A stretch of DNA of 33,255 nucleotides. Source: a virus. A program made the position numbers and the translations under genes. The DNA lies in IMG/VR virus record IMGVR_UViG_3300010885_005209, positions 1-33,255 of that record. The stretch is one strand, 5' to 3'. How positions within the stretch are numbered: position 1 is the stretch's first letter; each line of letters opens with the position of its first letter. Positions 33,042 through 33,255 of this stretch are shown in pieces. The notes below the pieces were generated by a model. That model saw nothing but the letters and a program-made list of their open reading frames with translations. It did no database searches and was not told the origin of the DNA.

Positions 33042-33082
33042 CCTATACATATTAATGCAAATAAGTCAGCCATTCCGCCCTA
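33042..33082 (-). promoter_or_regulatory. Promoter-like element C
   Basis: 41-base element, on the minus strand TAGGGCG … TTTGCATTAATATG TATAGG, aligned along its length with element B with one small shift. It lies directly behind the terminator of the capsid gene and ahead of the 153-residue gene, as expected of a late promoter. Confidence 0.6.
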
Positions 33083-33088
33083 AAATGC

Positions 33089-33117
33089 AAAAAAGCCCAC
33101 CTTGTGAGTGGGCTTTT
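33089..33117 (-). terminator. Intrinsic terminator after the probable capsid gene
   Basis: Perfect 10-bp inverted repeat AAAAGCCCAC / GTGGGCTTTT with a 7-base loop, followed on the minus strand by a run of six T. It starts 21 bases after the stop of the gene running off the right edge, so that gene's transcript likely ends here before element C starts the next unit. Confidence 0.85.
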
Positions 33118-33138
33118 CTGTTATTACGAAGGTTTGTA

Positions 33139-33255
33139 TTACAAACCAGCTGTACCAAAGATGTTACGTGCATCATGCCAGCCGGTCGCATAGCGCTCGG
33201 TAGCTTTGTAACGCATGCTGTCTGTCTCGAAGTCACCTTCCATGGATTTCTCCAT
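33139..33255 (-). CDS. Probable major capsid protein, C-terminal end only (cut by window edge)
   Basis: The last 38 codons of a gene that runs off the window. The peptide contains EGDFETDSMRYKATERYATG, then WHDARNIFGTAGL and stop. The M-R-Y-K-x-x-(E/F)-R-Y-x-x-G-W-x-D-x-R pattern resembles C-terminal ends of major capsid proteins of podovirus-like phages that I recall. The strong terminator behind it and the small head-type genes after it support a highly expressed capsid gene. The ATG at the edge is probably internal. The call rests on a short fragment. Confidence 0.55.
   Translation of the reverse strand: MEKSMEGDFETDSMRYKATERYATGWHDARNIFGTAGL

Overview
The window is part of the genome of a tailed double-stranded DNA phage, most likely a podovirus-like phage of a Gram-negative aquatic bacterium. 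The support is a family A phage DNA polymerase, one long late region of virion and lysis genes, a P22/T7-like set of adaptor, nozzle and ejection-type genes with no sheath, baseplate or tail-tube genes, and a spanin pair with a lipoprotein that only makes sense for a host with an outer membrane. I saw no tRNA, rRNA, CRISPR array, insertion sequence, integrase or attachment site. Both ends are cut inside genes, and the portal, terminase and most of the capsid gene would lie outside the window.

Layout. Positions 1-1158 (+ strand) hold the C-terminal part of the DNA polymerase. Everything else is on the minus strand and is read from right to left: end of a probable major capsid protein (33255-33139), then terminator and promoter-like element C, three small virion proteins (32951-31734), a large collagen-like and repeat-rich fibre (31729-28325), a cluster of fibre, adhesin and chaperone-like genes including a cupin (28323-22212), the lysis cassette (22209-20231: coiled-coil membrane protein, holin candidate, DUF7338-like membrane protein, Rz with embedded Rz1, GH24 endolysin), promoter-like element B, three small basic GG-motif proteins (20150-18768), head-tail connector and tail genes (18768-13417), terminator and promoter-like element A, and finally a module led by a 2217-residue giant protein followed by probable ejection proteins, one with an M15 peptidase domain (13347-1159).

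How it works together. Three copies of a ~40-base element (A, B, C) sit in the only sizeable intergenic gaps and would divide the late genes into three transcription units: C for capsid accessory, fibre and lysis genes, B for connector and tail genes, A for the ejection-type module. Inside each unit genes are tightly packed, often with TAATG or ATGA stop-start overlaps that suggest translational coupling.

The most unusual observations are the shared intergenic element ending in TATAGG, a short double-glycine motif scattered through otherwise unrelated proteins of units A and B, the 2217-residue protein with five DUF4214-like repeats, three neighbouring polyglycine adhesin genes, and a cupin within the fibre cluster.
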